Shown here piece by piece: positions 14,067 through 14,807 of a DNA stretch of 14,807 nt; within the stretch, counting starts at the first letter, position 1, and the number at the start of each line of letters is the position of its first letter. The notes under the pieces are model-generated. The model saw only the letters and a list, made by a program, of their open reading frames with translations, was not told the origin of the DNA and made no database searches. Origin of the DNA: Thermoprotei archaeon (GTDB lineage: Archaea; Thermoproteota; Thermoprotei_A; Sulfolobales; Desulfurococcaceae); assembly GCA_003661825.1 (NCBI GenBank), contig QMWW01000014.1:1-14807 (forward strand), written 5' to 3'. The position numbers and the translations under genes were made by a program.

Positions 14067-14368
14067 TACTCGACCCCGGCTATCACTCTAAGGATCTCCT
14101 TGATCACAGCCTCTCTAGTCTCAGGATCTAGTTCTCCTAGTTTCTCTGCTTTCTCTTCTGCTCTCTTCACGATCTCTTCTGCTTCTTTCTCGGCTTCGTG
14201 TACTATTTTTTCTACTTCTTTCTCATACTCTTCAACGGGTATGGGCTTCTCCATTATCTCTGCTGCTTTCTTGCGCGCATTCTCTAGTATCTTTAATCTC
14301 TTCTCTTCTGCTTCATTTACTATGTTCTCAACGCTTTTCTCTAAGTCTTCGATGTTGATCCCGCTCAT
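14066..14368 (-). CDS. ahaH: A-type ATP synthase subunit H (peripheral stalk)
   Basis: H pairs with E in the peripheral stalks. The 100 aa are almost all Glu, Lys, Ala and Ile or Val in coiled-coil spacing, as expected. It has a clear internal duplication: residues 10-38 (EKSVENIVNEAEE...) align without gaps with 49-77 (EKEVEKIVHEAEK...), 14 of 29 identical. A KPIPVEE segment between them should break the helix or act as a hinge. The C-terminal 20 residues (DPETREAVIKEILRVIAG) form a separate amphipathic helix. ATG 14368 has GGGGATGA-like purines upstream. A TATA-like element at 14402-14408 precedes it, making H the probable first gene of the ATPase transcript. It overlaps atpI by one base. 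The assignment rests on coiled-coil composition and on position at the head of the operon before I. Confidence 0.9.
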   Translation of the reverse strand: MSGINIEDLEKSVENIVNEAEEKRLKILENARKKAAEIMEKPIPVEEYEKEVEKIVHEAEKEAEEIVKRAEEKAEKLGELDPETREAVIKEILRVIAGVE

Positions 14369-14401
14369 TCTGCGTCATCCCCATATCCTCGGCTCGGCTA
14401 G

Positions 14402-14408
14402 TTTAAAA
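14402..14408 (-). promoter_or_regulatory. TATA box of the ATPase operon
   Basis: The minus strand reads TTTTAAA in the 46-bp spacer after the UPF0216 gene. The expected start site is near 14379, about 11 nt before the H gene ATG. This would make the ATPase genes a unit separate from UPF0216, though read-through from UPF0216 is possible. Confidence 0.6.
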
Positions 14409-14414
14409 GAATGC

Positions 14415-14807
14415 TTACTCAGGCATAAAAACTATGAGGGTAGTAGTTCTAAGTTTTGCTCTAACTTCGTATAGATTTGCTCTGTATAGCGTGAGGCTTT
14501 TCTTGAAATTTCTAATGCCTAGTAACCTAGCTATAGCTTTAGCGGCTACCTCATCTCTAACAATGTATGTAGCTTCTCCTAGGGAGGGCTTATACTCTAT
14601 AATTATCGGAACTAGTAGCTTGCAGGCTTCTTCCCCGAGAAGCTCCTTAAGCAAGAGGAGCTCTTTGCGGTCTAGTAAACTTATAGTTCCATCTCTCGAA
14701 ACATAGTATGGAGTCCTCATCTCTAGTAGTTTACAGAGGTTTTCTCTCCTATAAGGTATGTACTTATTGACTATTCTAAGCTCTTCTCTAAGAGCTCTCT
14801 CTAGAAG
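14415..14807 (-). CDS. UPF0216 (DUF61) family protein, 5' partial
   Basis: The frame is open from the right edge of the window to TAA 14415-14417, giving 130 visible residues; the start lies outside, probably only a few codons away, because the family begins close to this point. An internal ATG at 14720 is not the start, since the frame continues upstream with conserved-looking sequence (EELRIVNKYIP). Family features are RTPYYVSRDGT, LLVPIIIEY, the segment GEATYIVRDE and the C-terminal LRTTTLIVF. UPF0216 is an archaeal family without an established function, so I assign none. No signal peptide or membrane helix is seen. It lies 46 bp upstream of the ATPase H gene on the same strand. The family call is from recalled sequence pattern. 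Confidence 0.82.
   Translation of the reverse strand, partial: LLERALREELRIVNKYIPYRRENLCKLLEMRTPYYVSRDGTISLLDRKELLLLKELLGEEACKLLVPIIIEYKPSLGEATYIVRDEVAAKAIARLLGIRNFKKSLTLYRANLYEVRAKLRTTTLIVFMPE

Noticed and set aside
13261..14474. Long plus-strand open frames opposite atpI and the H gene (13261-13566, 13684-14091, 14100-14474)
   Set aside because: They are Ser/Phe/Leu-rich antisense readings of Glu/Lys-rich coiled-coil codons and have no ribosome binding sites; the minus-strand genes explain the sequence fully.
14415..14720. UPF0216 read as a complete 101-aa gene from ATG 14720
   Set aside because: The frame stays open to the window edge with family-like sequence, so the true start is upstream and the gene is cut by the edge.
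1..14807. CRISPR array, tRNA or rRNA gene, insertion sequence, integrase or attachment site
   Set aside because: All spacers are short and hold no regularly spaced repeats, cloverleaf, transposase or recombinase; the genes are core cellular functions with uniform codon use.

Overview
The window reads as an ordinary, gene-dense stretch of an archaeal chromosome, most likely a hyperthermophilic member of the Thermoproteota (Crenarchaeota) of the Desulfurococcales type. The evidence is an archaeal A-type ATPase operon, an archaeal/eukaryal-type prolyl-tRNA synthetase, a UPF0216 (DUF61) protein, frequent TTG and GTG starts, strong GGAGGTG-type ribosome binding sites and TATA boxes placed where archaeal promoters expect them. 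A Thermococcales-like euryarchaeon is not excluded, because the ATPase gene order is the one known from euryarchaea.

Layout. On the left (1-6351) are short independent transcription units. They are: the 3' end of a zinc-ribbon protein (+); an unrecognised 157-aa protein (-) whose end overlaps it; an M28-family metallopeptidase (+); prolyl-tRNA synthetase proS (+); an unrecognised 80-aa protein (+); a diphthamide-synthase-type ATP-binding protein dph6 (-); a COG1237-type metallo-beta-lactamase-fold protein (+); and a class II aldolase-family protein (+). On the right (6395-14807) everything is on the minus strand. Read in the direction of transcription it is a 5'-truncated UPF0216 gene followed by A-ATPase subunits H-I-K-E-C-F-A-B.

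How the genes work together. A and B form the ATP-binding hexamer. E and H form the peripheral stalks, and C and F belong to the central stalk. I (stator) and K (rotor ring) form the membrane ion channel. Subunit D, the central rotor shaft that normally follows B, is not here: the operon ends at B and runs into a convergent aldolase gene. TATA-like elements before H, before K and before A suggest that the operon is read from at least three promoters, which would suit the different copy numbers of the subunits. K is a double hairpin with one membrane glutamate and the polar residues of the sodium-binding site known from Enterococcus hirae NtpK, so Na+ coupling is a reasonable inference.

No stretch longer than 300 bases lacks a gene. 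I see no tRNA, rRNA, CRISPR array, insertion sequence, integrase or attachment site. I found no clearly undescribed system. The best leads are the missing subunit D, the K subunit chemistry, the internally duplicated H stalk, a ProRS with half of its zinc cysteines, and two unrecognised small proteins.
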